Shown: positions 8,792 to 17,371 of the stretch, one piece after another
How the letters are laid out: every line of letters begins with the position of its first letter
How positions within the stretch are numbered: the stretch's first letter is position 1
Assembly (NCBI RefSeq): GCF_001677885.1
Contig: NZ_LOCQ01000062.1
Span: 372,001-436,000, forward strand
Source: Janthinobacterium psychrotolerans
GTDB taxonomy: Bacteria > Pseudomonadota > Gammaproteobacteria > Burkholderiales > Burkholderiaceae_D
Reading direction: 5' to 3'
Length of the DNA: 64,000 nt
The notes under the pieces: model-generated
Databases searched by the model: none
Told to the model about the DNA's origin: nothing
Seen by the model: the letters and a program-made list of their open reading frames with translations, nothing else
Made by a program: the position numbers and the translations under genes

Positions 8792-9415
8792 TCAGGCCGT
8801 GGCTTCACCAGCCCGGGCGATGCGCGCCAGGTGCTGTTCGATGGCGAAGACGTGCGTATCGACCTTGCCCAGCTCACGCAGCGCGTGGGCCAGGTGCAGC
8901 AGATAGTCGCTGTTCGGTCCACTGGGGCCGCTGGCGCGCGCGATCTGGCGCGCGATGTCCAGCTCCGACGCGGCGCCGAGAAAAGCCGCGTTTTCTTCGT
9001 TGGCGATGTAGACCAGGCCTTCGATGCCGCTGCCGTCGTCGAAGGTGATGGCGGTGGCCAGGCGCAGGTAGCCGTTCTTTTCGCGGTGGTCGAGATGGGC
9101 GAATACCTCGGGCGTGATCAGGTAGGCCATGCCGTCGCAGACGGCGCCGGCCTGCGGCACGATGGTCGCCACGCGGCCCGGCGCCAGCGGCGTGCCGCGG
9201 TGGTCGTGCGAGCCTTGCCAGAAGCGCCGCATCCAGCCGGTGATGCTGGCCGGACGGCGTTCGATAAAGGGAAAATCGGCCTTGTAGATCAGCGAGCCAT
9301 AGCCGAACAGCCATACTTCGCTGTGACCGTCGAAGCGGTTCATGCGCCGGTTGATGGCGATGGTGGCGGCGTCGATGCCGGACAGGTCTGGCGGGGTGCT
9401 CAAAGGTTCGGTCAT
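8792..9415 (-). CDS. ChaC-like gamma-glutamylcyclotransferase
   Basis: This 207-residue protein carries the gamma-glutamylcyclotransferase signature VWLFGYGSLIY followed by RRFWQGSHDHRGTPLAPGR, as in ChaC proteins that split glutathione to 5-oxoproline and Cys-Gly. EKNGY probably includes the catalytic Glu. The start at MTEPLST is the best fit to family length; the ribosome-binding site is weak. It lies between the DsbA-like gene (convergent) and a LysR gene on the same strand. Co-location with a thiol-disulfide protein is suggestive but may be chance. Confidence 0.85.
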   Translation of the reverse strand: MTEPLSTPPDLSGIDAATIAINRRMNRFDGHSEVWLFGYGSLIYKADFPFIERRPASITGWMRRFWQGSHDHRGTPLAPGRVATIVPQAGAVCDGMAYLITPEVFAHLDHREKNGYLRLATAITFDDGSGIEGLVYIANEENAAFLGAASELDIARQIARASGPSGPNSDYLLHLAHALRELGKVDTHVFAIEQHLARIARAGEATA

Positions 9416-9444
9416 GGCGGCGGAGACGATGGAATGATCGACGA

Positions 9445-10377
9445 TTATACGGGCGCCGCCGGCGCGCCGCTGCCGAGGTTCCATTCGTGCGTTTCCACAA
9501 ACTTCACCAGGAAGGCCCTGAAGCTTTCGGCCGCCGGCGACAGCGAGCGGCCGGTCTTGGTGTAGACGAAAAAGCGCCGCGTCAGTTCCGGTTCGTGCAG
9601 GGTGCGCATCTGCAGCCGGTACAGTTTCACCATCGGTTCCGCATACGGCAGGCAGGCGGTCACGCCCAGGTTGGCGCTGACCATGGCCAGCGCGGTGGTC
9701 ATGAAGGTGACCTCGTTATATGGATTGCGCGACAGTGCGCGAAACGCGCCGTCCATGTCGCGCAGCAGCCGCTCGGTAAACTGGCCCTGCAGCGAAATGA
9801 AGGGGTAATCGCCGACGTCGGCCCAGGTGATTTTTTCCTTGTGGCGCAGTGGATGCTGTTCGGGAAACACCAGCACGAACGGCATTTCGAACAGCACTTG
9901 CGCGGCGATTTCGGCGGTCGTATCGCGTTCGGGGCCGATGCCGAAATCGACTTCGCCGCTGAACACGCGGCCGGACACATTTTCGACCGGGCAGTCGACC
10001 AGGCGCAGCTGCACCTCGGGGTGCGCCTGGCGGTAGGCGGATATCACTTCGGGCAGCAGGGTGCACGACATCATCTGCGGCGCGGCGATGCGCACCATGC
10101 CGGTTTTCAAGGCCTTGCGCTGGGCGATGCCGGCCATGGCGCCATCGAGGTCCTCGATCATCTTTTCAAACAGCGGATACAGTTCGCGGCCGATCTCGGA
10201 CAGCTGCGTCTTGCGCGTGCTGCGCTCGACCACGCGCACGCCGAGGATGTTTTCCAGTTCCTTGATCAGGCCGCTCAGGGCCGACTGCGTGACGTGCAGG
10301 TATTCGGCCGCCAGGGTAAAGCTGCCGGTCTTGGCCAGGGCGACCAGGGCGCGCATCTGGCGCAGGCTGGGACTCAT
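9445..10377 (-). CDS. LysR-family transcriptional regulator, divergent to the FAH-maiA pair
   Basis: This 310-residue protein starts MSPSLRQMRALVALAKTGSF, with HTH LAAEYLHVTQSALSGLIKEL and a full substrate-binding domain. The frame stays open well upstream on this strand, but that extension is antisense to the hydrolase gene. The MSPSLRQ start places the HTH at the standard position. The 93-base gap to the divergent fumarylacetoacetase-type gene makes it the likely regulator of that pair. The inducer is not known; an aromatic ring-cleavage product would fit the context. Confidence 0.9.
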   Translation of the reverse strand: MSPSLRQMRALVALAKTGSFTLAAEYLHVTQSALSGLIKELENILGVRVVERSTRKTQLSEIGRELYPLFEKMIEDLDGAMAGIAQRKALKTGMVRIAAPQMMSCTLLPEVISAYRQAHPEVQLRLVDCPVENVSGRVFSGEVDFGIGPERDTTAEIAAQVLFEMPFVLVFPEQHPLRHKEKITWADVGDYPFISLQGQFTERLLRDMDGAFRALSRNPYNEVTFMTTALAMVSANLGVTACLPYAEPMVKLYRLQMRTLHEPELTRRFFVYTKTGRSLSPAAESFRAFLVKFVETHEWNLGSGAPAAPV

Positions 10378-10470
10378 GAGATAATCCGATAAATGAAGAG
10401 ATAAATATTGTTTGCATGATAGAACGAACAGGCTTCTAATGGTGAAAAACCTCGCACAAAGGACGCCACC

Positions 10471-11493
10471 ATGAAACTTGCCACCCTCAAGAATGCCAGC
10501 CGTGACGGCGCGCTGGTCCTCGTCAGCCGCGACCTGCGCCAGTACCTGCCGGTGCCCGCGATCGCCGCCACCCTGCAGGCGGCGCTCGACAACTGGGATG
10601 CCATCGCGCCACAGCTGGAACTGGCCTACGCTAGCCTGAACGTCGGCCAGGCGCCAGGCGCCCAGCCGTTCGACCAGGCGCTGTGCCACTCGCCGCTGCC
10701 GCGCGCCTACCAGTGGGCCGATGGCTCGGCCTATATCAACCATGTGGAACTGGTGCGCAAGGCGCGCAATGCGGAAGTGCCGGCCTCGTTCTATACCGAC
10801 CCGCTGATGTACCAGGGCGGCTCGGACAGTTTTATCGGCCCGCGCGACCCGGTCTTTGCCTTGTCGGAAGAGTGGGGCATCGACCTGGAAGCGGAGGTGG
10901 CGGTGATCATTGGCGACGTGGCCATGGGCGCCAGCGTGGCCGACGCGGCGCAGGCAATTCGCCTGGTGATGCTGGTCAACGACGTCTCGCTGCGCAACCT
11001 GATTCCGGGAGAGCTGGCCAAAGGCTTCGGCTTCTTCCAGTCGAAAGCGGCCAGCGCGTTTTCGCCGGTGGCCGTCACGCCCGACGAACTCGGTGGCGAC
11101 TGGCGTGACACCAAGCTGCACCTGCCGCTGCTGGTGCAACTGAACGGCCAGCCCTTCGGCAAGCCCAATGCGGGCGAGGACATGACCTTCAATTTCGCGC
11201 AGCTGGTCGCCCATGCCGCCAAAACGCGCGAACTGGCCGCCGGCACCATTATCGGCTCCGGCACGGTGTCGAACAAGCAGGGCAACTTGTTCGGATCGAG
11301 TATCGGGAACGGCGGCGTCGGCTACTGCTGCCTGGCCGAAGTGCGCATGTACGAAACCATCGAGAGCGGTGCGCCGCAAACGGCCTATCTGAAGTTCGGC
11401 GACCGCGTGCGCATCGAGATGGTCGACGCCGGCGGCGCCAGCATCTTCGGCGCCATCGACCAGGCCGTGACCCGTTACCGCGAAAAAGCCTGA
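10471..11493 (+). CDS. Fumarylacetoacetate hydrolase family protein
   Basis: This 340-residue protein has the FAH fold: DLEAEVAVIIGD contains the acidic metal ligands, followed by LVNDVSLRN, GFGFFQSK and IIGSGTVSNKQ. Family enzymes hydrolyse the C-C bond of fumarylacetoacetate or fumarylpyruvate. The stop overlaps the maiA start (TGATG), so the two form an operon for the last steps of homogentisate/tyrosine or a similar ring-cleavage pathway. The dioxygenase (hmgA or gentisate type) is not in the window, so the exact substrate stays open. A good ribosome-binding site (CAAAGGACGCC) precedes the ATG. Confidence 0.87.
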   Translation: MKLATLKNASRDGALVLVSRDLRQYLPVPAIAATLQAALDNWDAIAPQLELAYASLNVGQAPGAQPFDQALCHSPLPRAYQWADGSAYINHVELVRKARNAEVPASFYTDPLMYQGGSDSFIGPRDPVFALSEEWGIDLEAEVAVIIGDVAMGASVADAAQAIRLVMLVNDVSLRNLIPGELAKGFGFFQSKAASAFSPVAVTPDELGGDWRDTKLHLPLLVQLNGQPFGKPNAGEDMTFNFAQLVAHAAKTRELAAGTIIGSGTVSNKQGNLFGSSIGNGGVGYCCLAEVRMYETIESGAPQTAYLKFGDRVRIEMVDAGGASIFGAIDQAVTRYREKA

Positions 11494-12140
11494 TGAAGCT
11501 CTATACCTATTTCCGCAGCTCGGCCGCCTACCGGGTGCGCATCGCCCTGAATCTGAAGGGCCTGGAGTACCAGGCGGTGCCCGTGCATCTGCTGCGCGGC
11601 GGCGGCGAGCAACTGGCCGACGCCTACCGCCAGGTCAACCCGTCGGCGCTGGTGCCCACGCTGGTCGACGACAATGGTGTCGCGATCGGCCAGTCGCTGG
11701 CGATCCTCGAATACCTGGAAGAGACGCGTCCCGATGCGCCACTGCTGCCCGGCGACGCGGCCGGCCGCGCCCATGTGCGCGCGCTGGCCCTGGCTCTGGT
11801 GGCCGACACCCACCCGCTGGGCAACCTGCGCGTGCTCAAATATATCAAAGGAGAACTGGGGCAGAGCGAAGAAGCCAAGCTGGCCTGGCAGCGGCACTGG
11901 CTGCGCGAAGGGCTGGTCACGTTCGACGCGATGCTGAGCCGCGCTGGCAACCGGGGCCGATACTGCCATGGCGCTACGCCGACCCTGGCCGACTGCTGCC
12001 TGGTGCCGCACCTGTTCAGCGCGCGGCGCTTCGAGGTCGACCTGGCGCCGTTTCCGGCGCTGGTGCGCATCGATGCGGCGTGCGCGCAGCTGCCCGCCTT
12101 TCAGCTGGCGCATCCGGCGCGCCAGCCGGACTGCGAGTAG
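11493..12140 (+). CDS. maiA: Maleylacetoacetate isomerase (zeta-class GST)
   Basis: This 215-residue glutathione transferase begins MKLYTYFRSSAAYRVRIALN. The SSxxxRVR motif binds glutathione in zeta-class enzymes; the third position is Ala-Tyr rather than the common Cys, a known variation. NPSALVPTL and the cis-Pro follow, then GQSLAILEYLEE. It converts maleylacetoacetate or maleylpyruvate to the fumaryl isomer, using glutathione as cofactor, and feeds the hydrolase encoded one base upstream. It ends two bases before the stop of the convergent TonB receptor gene. Confidence 0.88.
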   Translation: MKLYTYFRSSAAYRVRIALNLKGLEYQAVPVHLLRGGGEQLADAYRQVNPSALVPTLVDDNGVAIGQSLAILEYLEETRPDAPLLPGDAAGRAHVRALALALVADTHPLGNLRVLKYIKGELGQSEEAKLAWQRHWLREGLVTFDAMLSRAGNRGRYCHGATPTLADCCLVPHLFSARRFEVDLAPFPALVRIDAACAQLPAFQLAHPARQPDCE

Positions 12141-12141
12141 C

Positions 12142-14202
12142 TCAGAAGCGGGCGGTCAGCGTCACGCTGGCGCTGCGTGGCGCGCCGGGCTGGATCTGCA
12201 CATTGTTGATGGCCGATTCAAAAAAGCGCGCGTCGCCGAGGTTGTTGACCTTGAAGCGCACGTCGTAGCCCGGTTGACGATAGGCGAGGGCGGCGTCGAC
12301 GCGGCCATAGCCGGGCAGGCGCACGGTATTGTCGGACAGTGCGAACTGGTCGCTGTTGAGCAGTAAGCCCAGGCCCGCGCTCCACGAAGGGGCGATCTGC
12401 TGGTCGAGCCAGAAGCTGGCGCGGTGGCGCGCCGTCATCTCGGCCCGGTTGCCGCTGGCGATATCGTTGGAGGCGACGATGCGCGCGTCGTTATAGGTAT
12501 ATGCCGCGCTCACGCGCCCGCCCTGCCACAGCCGCCCCTGCAGTTCGAGTTCCATGCCTTGGTTGCGCTGCTTGCCCACCTGCAGCTGGCGCAGGCCGGC
12601 CGGATCGGCCGGGTCTAGCGTCAGCTGGTTGCGCTGTTCGATGCGAAACAGCGAGGCGGTGGTGAAGAAGCGTCCGTCCAGCCAGTCCTGCTTGTAGCCC
12701 ACTTCCTGCAAGTCCGTCTGCAAAGGCCGGACCTGCGACAGCGCCGTATTGCCCGTGTAAAGCAGGTCGCCGCCGCCCGGCTGGTAGGAGCGCCCGACGT
12801 TCAGGTACCACGACTGGCCGTCCACCGGCTGGTACACCAGCCCCACGCGCGGCGAGGCCTTGTTGTCGGTGCGCTCGCTTGTCACCTTGCTCAGGCGGTT
12901 GGTCTGCTGCTGCCCGAAGCGGTCGAAACGCAGGCCCGCCAGCGCTTTCCAGCGTGGCGCCAGGTCGATCTGGTCCTGCAGGTAGAGGGCCCGGGTTTTG
13001 GCGACAAAGGCGTTGTCCAGCGACACCGGCAGGCTGCCCAGCTGGGGCATCGCCAGCACATGTTGTGGCGCGACCAGGCTGACCGGCAAGCCGATGCCGG
13101 TTTGCGCCGTCACCATGTCGCGTTTTTGTTCCGACAGTTCCATCCCGAGGAGCACCGCGTGGCCGTTGCCGGTGTAGCCGAGTTCGGTCTGGTTGATCAG
13201 GTTGCGCTGCTGTTGCGGAAAGAACGTCACCTGGCGCGAGACCGTGCCGTTGGCGTTGACGCGGCGGTTGCGGGTGTTGACGCCATCGAGGTCCGTGCGG
13301 CTGTATTGCAGCGTGTTGACCAGTTTGAGGCGGTCGTTCAAACGGTGCTCCAGCCGGGCCTTGCCCATGTCGCTGTCGGTGGCAGTGTAGTCGTAGCGTT
13401 CGCCGTAAAACGTGGAAGGATCGACATCGACCGGGCGGCCATTGAGCGACGGCACGCCGCGATCGGGTGTACGGTCTTCGCGCTGCACCTCGGCCTGCAG
13501 CAGCAGCGACGTGTCTGGCGTCAGCGTCCATTTTACGGACGGCGCCAGCAGCTTGCGGGTATGCTCGACCACGTCGCGATAGCTGTCGCCGCTGTCGTGG
13601 ACGGCGATCAGGCGCGCGTCGACCTGATCGTTCAGTGCGCCGCCGGTGTCGATGCTCACGCGCCGTTCCTGGTGCGCGCCCAGGGTCGCGCTGACCTCGG
13701 TCTGCTGTCTGGCGCGCGGCTGCTTGCTGACGCGGTTGATGATGCCGCCGGCCGAGCCGCGCCCGTACAAGGCCGCCGCGGCGCCCTTGATCACTTCGAT
13801 CTGCTCGACCGTGGCCAGGTCGCGCGAATACAGCGTGTCGTCGCGCACGCCGTCGAGCGTGGTGTCGCGCAGCGAATAGAAGCCGCGTATGTAGAATTCG
13901 TCGCGCCGGCCTTCGCCCTGGCCGGCCACCACGCTGCTGGTGTAGTCGAGCGCATCCTTGCTGGTCAGCGCCGAGCGGCTGCGCAGGCTTTCCTGCGTCA
14001 CCACGCTGACCGCTTGCGGCGTATCGAGCGCGCCGCCCTGGGTCTTGGCGCCGCTTGCCACGAGCGCGGCGCCGCCGGCGCTGCCGGTGACGGTGATTTG
14101 TTGCAGGGTTTGCGTGTCCTGTGCACGGGCATGGCCCGGCAGGATCAGCAGGCCGGCCAGCAGCAGCGGCAGGGGCTTGAGACGGGGGAGGGCAGTTTTC
14201 AT
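12142..14202 (-). CDS. TonB-dependent siderophore receptor (catecholate type)
   Basis: This 686-residue outer membrane receptor has a signal peptide (MKTALPRLKPLPLLLAGLLI, then LPGHARAQ), a plug domain (TPQAVSVVTQESLRSR, YIRGFYSLRDTTLDGVRDD, VIKGAAAALYGRGSAGGIIN) and a 22-strand barrel ending in the canonical aromatic F. The plug motifs match the Fiu / catecholate group (TIGR01783). It imports ferric siderophore with energy from TonB-ExbBD, none of which is encoded nearby. A Fur-box-like sequence lies about 100 bases upstream, consistent with iron repression. No siderophore synthesis genes are close, so it may use a foreign siderophore. Confidence 0.92.
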   Translation of the reverse strand: MKTALPRLKPLPLLLAGLLILPGHARAQDTQTLQQITVTGSAGGAALVASGAKTQGGALDTPQAVSVVTQESLRSRSALTSKDALDYTSSVVAGQGEGRRDEFYIRGFYSLRDTTLDGVRDDTLYSRDLATVEQIEVIKGAAAALYGRGSAGGIINRVSKQPRARQQTEVSATLGAHQERRVSIDTGGALNDQVDARLIAVHDSGDSYRDVVEHTRKLLAPSVKWTLTPDTSLLLQAEVQREDRTPDRGVPSLNGRPVDVDPSTFYGERYDYTATDSDMGKARLEHRLNDRLKLVNTLQYSRTDLDGVNTRNRRVNANGTVSRQVTFFPQQQRNLINQTELGYTGNGHAVLLGMELSEQKRDMVTAQTGIGLPVSLVAPQHVLAMPQLGSLPVSLDNAFVAKTRALYLQDQIDLAPRWKALAGLRFDRFGQQQTNRLSKVTSERTDNKASPRVGLVYQPVDGQSWYLNVGRSYQPGGGDLLYTGNTALSQVRPLQTDLQEVGYKQDWLDGRFFTTASLFRIEQRNQLTLDPADPAGLRQLQVGKQRNQGMELELQGRLWQGGRVSAAYTYNDARIVASNDIASGNRAEMTARHRASFWLDQQIAPSWSAGLGLLLNSDQFALSDNTVRLPGYGRVDAALAYRQPGYDVRFKVNNLGDARFFESAINNVQIQPGAPRSASVTLTARF

Positions 14203-14291
14203 GGTGTCGTATGCAGGTGGAAGGGTGCTGTATGGCGCAATGGCAAGCGATGGACATGGCCTGATTGCTGCGCAGCTACAATAGCGATTCA

Positions 14292-14327
14292 GACAATAAT
14301 TGTCAATGCAAATGATAATTATTCGTA
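14292..14327 (-). promoter_or_regulatory. Fur-box-like site upstream of the TonB receptor
   Basis: The AT-rich stretch contains TGATAATTATTCG and an adjacent ACAATAATTGT palindrome. The first resembles the 7-1-7 Fur consensus TGATAATnATTATCA in its left half, and the two overlap as tandem half-sites often do. It lies in the promoter region of the siderophore receptor gene. Confidence 0.6.
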
Positions 14328-14389
14328 TTTAATTTTTGATCAAATTGAGCGTACCAGGTGCGCAAATACGTTTCCAGGCCGCTTATCAG

Positions 14390-14652
14390 GACGTGCTGTT
14401 CCAGTTCCGGTTGGCCAGCTCTGCGTTCATGCCGCGCCGCATCAGGGTTAGCTACAGCGACGAAGCGTCGCTGCCCAGCGAATACAGCACCAGCACCTGG
14501 CGCGGCACCGGGTGCGCAAGCTGGCTTTGGGTGTCCGTGGCCAGATCCTGCGCCTGTGTGCAAGGCGACAGCGCCCAGCACCGCCACAACTGCGTGGCCA
14601 GGCAGCGCCAGCGGGCGGTGCCGGCCGGCAGATAGAGAGTCAGGCGGTACAT
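14390..14652 (-). pseudogene. Fragment of a secreted sensor or binding protein (decayed)
   Basis: On the minus strand, starting with MYRLTLYL, there is a signal-peptide-like segment and then QLAHPVPRQVLVLYSLGSDA, which resembles the start of the periplasmic ABC-substrate-binding-like domain of some sensor histidine kinases (R-x-V-L-x-L-Y-S). An in-frame TAG follows after 66 codons, then RRGMNAELANRNW and another stop. Nothing downstream continues the protein. It has no visible ribosome-binding site. The match is by pattern only, and this may simply be non-coding. The rest of 14328-14832 shows no other recognisable gene. Confidence 0.3.
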
Positions 14653-14832
14653 GGATGTCGGGGACGCCAGGCGGCTGCTGAGGAAAATCGATGGTGTTAT
14701 TTGCATGGCGACGATCGCTGGCAAGCTTGGGGATGATGCAAGCTTTGAGCCGTCTTCAGTTACAATTTCGCTTTTATCTTGTGCGATCACAAGCGCGCCA
14801 GCCAGGACTTGCCTGGCGGAAGTTCGAGGAAT

Positions 14833-15387
14833 ATGCAAATCAATAATGTAGAACAATTGAAGGCCTGGATCGCCGCCGGTGGCGTGCCCGATTACCTGCA
14901 CTTCTGGGGCCATACGCCGGCGCAGCCGCAACTGGCCGACAAGAGCTGTCTGAGCCAGTGGTTTCCTTCGCCATTCAGCCTGGCCGGCGTGCGCTATGCC
15001 ACGGCCGAGCACTACATGATGGCGCAAAAAGCGGCGCTGTTCGGCGATACAAAGGTGCAGGCGCGCATCGTGGCGGCCGAGCGGCCGTCGGAAGTGAAAA
15101 AGCTGGGCCGCGAGGTGGCCAATTTCGACGCGAAAACGTGGGAAGCGGCGCGCGCGGCCATCGTCTACGATGGCAATTACGCCAAATTCTCGCAAAAGCC
15201 CGCGCTGCGCAAGTTCCTGCTTGCTACCGGCGAGCGCATCATCGTCGAGGCCAGTCCGGTCGACCGGATCTGGGGCGTGGGCCTGGCGTCGGACAATGCG
15301 CGCATCCTCGATCCGGCCACCTGGGACGGCTTGAACCTGCTGGGGTTTGAACTGATGAAGGTGCGTGCCGCATTGCGCGGCAGTTGA
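14833..15387 (+). CDS. NADAR family protein (YbiA/DUF1768-like)
   Basis: This 184-residue protein has the NADAR core: HFWGHTP, LSQWFPSPFSLAGVRYATAE, HYMMAQKAALFGD, RIVAAERPSEVKKLGREV and DRIWGVGLASDN. NADAR proteins such as E. coli YbiA are N-glycosidases acting on early riboflavin intermediates, and others act on ADP-ribose-modified substrates. A housekeeping or defence-linked role cannot be told apart from sequence. The start at MQINNVE has GAGGAAT just before it. It stands alone, upstream of the ISAs1 scar. Confidence 0.85.
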   Translation: MQINNVEQLKAWIAAGGVPDYLHFWGHTPAQPQLADKSCLSQWFPSPFSLAGVRYATAEHYMMAQKAALFGDTKVQARIVAAERPSEVKKLGREVANFDAKTWEAARAAIVYDGNYAKFSQKPALRKFLLATGERIIVEASPVDRIWGVGLASDNARILDPATWDGLNLLGFELMKVRAALRGS

Positions 15388-15418
15388 AGCGAACGCCTCG
15401 GCGATCTGGTGGAAATAA

Positions 15419-15540
15419 CAGGGTGATTGCATGAAGCATCAAGTGGGCAAGCCCAATACCTTGGCAAGATAGTCGGCGCTCCAGCCCGCTTTTAGGCAGG
15501 CAGCGCCGAGTTTCGATCCTGCCGTGGTCCTGTCTCATGG
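15419..15540 (-). mobile_element. ISAs1-family transposase remnant, copy 1 (terminal part)
   Basis: Read on the minus strand, the segment gives QDHGRIETRRC, which matches the conserved GHGRIExR motif of ISAs1-family (H-repeat) transposases. After an internal deletion and frame change comes KAGWSADYLAKVLGLPT and a stop, the usual C-terminus. It ends with TTCATGCAATCACCCTG, which resembles the terminal inverted repeat of this family. Most of the transposase gene is missing, so the element is dead. A related copy lies at 17584. Confidence 0.72.
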
Positions 15541-15630
15541 TCCCGGAGCGGCGTGGTGCTGGCCAATAAAGCTGGCCGCCGGGGAGGGCGAGGATTTCTC
15601 TGTCGTTCTTTCCGAATTTCAAGTAATCTG

Positions 15631-17361
15631 ATGGCAAACTTCTATCACTTGATCTTGTCAAAGGAAACATCGCATGGCGCGCAAAACACTGGCGATCTTC
15701 ACGGGCCGGCCCTGAGCCACTTCAGCAATCTGTTCCGGTGTCAAAAAGAATTACTGGCGATTACTCCCGCGATCTGGAAAACCCGTACCGAGTTGTTCGG
15801 CAAGACGCGCAGCAACACGCTGCAAGGGCTGGACCGCGAATTGAAGAAGTATCACGCGCGCGCCGCCATTTCCGGCCTGGTCACGGTAGATGCGGTGGAA
15901 GACCTCGCGGTGCACGCCGTGCTCATGTATTACGCGCTCAATTCATGGAAGAGTGATCGCAGCGAAAGAGATCAGGTAGGCGGCTGGAAAGCCTCGAAGC
16001 GCAATGCCAGCCATATCTTCGAGACGCTCGACGACATTCTGACGCGTTCGATGCGCCTGACATCGGCCTACAGCAGCGCTTCCATTCCCGCCTCGGAAGC
16101 GCAATGGTTCGAGGAACAGCAAACCAGCTATTCGACCCAGTTCTGCGACATGTTCAAGGGCGCGAGGATGATCGCCAAAGGCTCGTTCGTGCGCGCCAGC
16201 GTGGGCGAGCTGGCCGGCATGGTGGCCGAGCAGACGGGGCTGCAAAAAACCATCGACGACGGACTCGCCATAAGCGCCGAGGCGACGCTCGGGGTGGCGC
16301 AGCGCGGCGCGGCCGCGGCCGGTGGCCTGGCCGTGTCGGCCGGGCGCTCGATGGATAAGGCCGCCCTGGCCGTCAGCAAATCGAAGGAAGCGCAATTCAT
16401 GCGCCTGGTGGCCAGGGCCGTCGGCGCCAAACTGGGCAATCCGGGCGGCAACGAGATGGCCAATGCCATCAAGCAAGCCATCAAGGGTCTCGGCATTGCC
16501 GAAGAATTCATGAAGAACTGCATGGAAACGGTCGCGCGCACGGTGGGCAAGGCCGCCTATGAATTGATCAGCGTGATTCCGGGGGTGAACCTCTTGTCGA
16601 CCGCGGCAGACGCCGGCGCCGCATTTTACAAGGCCCTGAAGGCGCATCTGGCCGGCAATGAGGCAAAACGCAATCGGTATGCGGTGCGCACCGGCGCCAC
16701 CGGCGATGCTTACGGGGCCATCGTCAATCTGTGGGACGAGGAGCGCAACGCCAGCCTGAAGGAGGCGGGCACCGCGCTGGCGACGGCGCTCGTCAAGGGC
16801 GTGTGCGCGGCCGCCGGTCCGATCGGCGCGGCCATCACGGTCGGGCTTGAAATCGCCAAAAAAGTCTATGACGCCTGCAGCAAGGTATGGGACTTTGTCA
16901 CCAAGATCCTCAATGCCGTCGACCAGATGACGACAATCAATGTCGAACTGGCCAAGCTGACGCCGCAATCGAATACCAATGCGAAAGCGCTGTTTGACGT
17001 GAGCCCCTTGCTGGCGACCTATTACTTCCTGTCGCTCGAGACCTCGGCCATGGTGGCGCTTGAATGTAAGTTGCTGACCATGAATGGCTTCATGAGCGTG
17101 GTCGAGCGCCTCAAGGCGCAAATCGACCCGGTGATCGACAAGGCTGCCGAATTTCTCGGCGCCGGCGGTTTCATGTTCGTCACCAGCACGGGCGCGCCAT
17201 TCCCCGTGCGCGCAAAGCTCAACAACCCGAGCCTGGAGGAAGAGATCAAGGCACTGGCCAAGGAAAAAGTCGCGGGCTTCAAGGATTCGGTGGTCGAAGC
17301 GGCCCAGGCCCCTTACGTGGAAAGCCTGAGCGCCCTGGCCGGCATTCCTTCGGACAGCTGA
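15631..17361 (+). CDS. Unrecognised orphan protein with hydrophobic helical segments, IS-flanked
   Basis: I do not recognise this protein (576 residues from the ATG used). It looks all-helical. Residues about 230-280 (AEATLGVAQRGAAAAGGLAV) are Ala/Gly rich. Amphipathic or hydrophobic stretches recur at AYELISVIPGVNLLSTAADA and GVCAAAGPIGAAITVGLEIA, features seen in pore-forming or membrane-inserting effectors, but no catalytic motif is visible. Start choice is doubtful. The best ribosome-binding site (AAAGGAAACATCGC) precedes an ATG at 15674 in another frame (MARKTLAIFTGRP, then stop). The chosen in-frame ATG has a weak site, and an upstream GTG at 15553 abuts the IS remnant. Base composition is like its neighbours. 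It is flanked by two ISAs1 remnants in the same orientation and followed 10 bases later by a truncated ORF. Confidence 0.7.
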   Translation: MANFYHLILSKETSHGAQNTGDLHGPALSHFSNLFRCQKELLAITPAIWKTRTELFGKTRSNTLQGLDRELKKYHARAAISGLVTVDAVEDLAVHAVLMYYALNSWKSDRSERDQVGGWKASKRNASHIFETLDDILTRSMRLTSAYSSASIPASEAQWFEEQQTSYSTQFCDMFKGARMIAKGSFVRASVGELAGMVAEQTGLQKTIDDGLAISAEATLGVAQRGAAAAGGLAVSAGRSMDKAALAVSKSKEAQFMRLVARAVGAKLGNPGGNEMANAIKQAIKGLGIAEEFMKNCMETVARTVGKAAYELISVIPGVNLLSTAADAGAAFYKALKAHLAGNEAKRNRYAVRTGATGDAYGAIVNLWDEERNASLKEAGTALATALVKGVCAAAGPIGAAITVGLEIAKKVYDACSKVWDFVTKILNAVDQMTTINVELAKLTPQSNTNAKALFDVSPLLATYYFLSLETSAMVALECKLLTMNGFMSVVERLKAQIDPVIDKAAEFLGAGGFMFVTSTGAPFPVRAKLNNPSLEEEIKALAKEKVAGFKDSVVEAAQAPYVESLSALAGIPSDS

Positions 17362-17371
17362 GGGGACGTTC

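Noticed and set aside
8792..9415. ChaC-like gene as part of the MBL/DsbA operon
   Set aside because: It is on the opposite strand and converges on the DsbA-like gene.
10378..11379. N-terminal extension of the second LysR regulator to 644 residues
   Set aside because: The extension is antisense to the FAH-family gene; the HTH begins normally at MSPSLRQ.
15631..17361. Orphan gene as a transposon passenger with foreign base composition
   Set aside because: Its GC content and codon use look like the neighbours by eye; transfer rests only on the flanking remnants.
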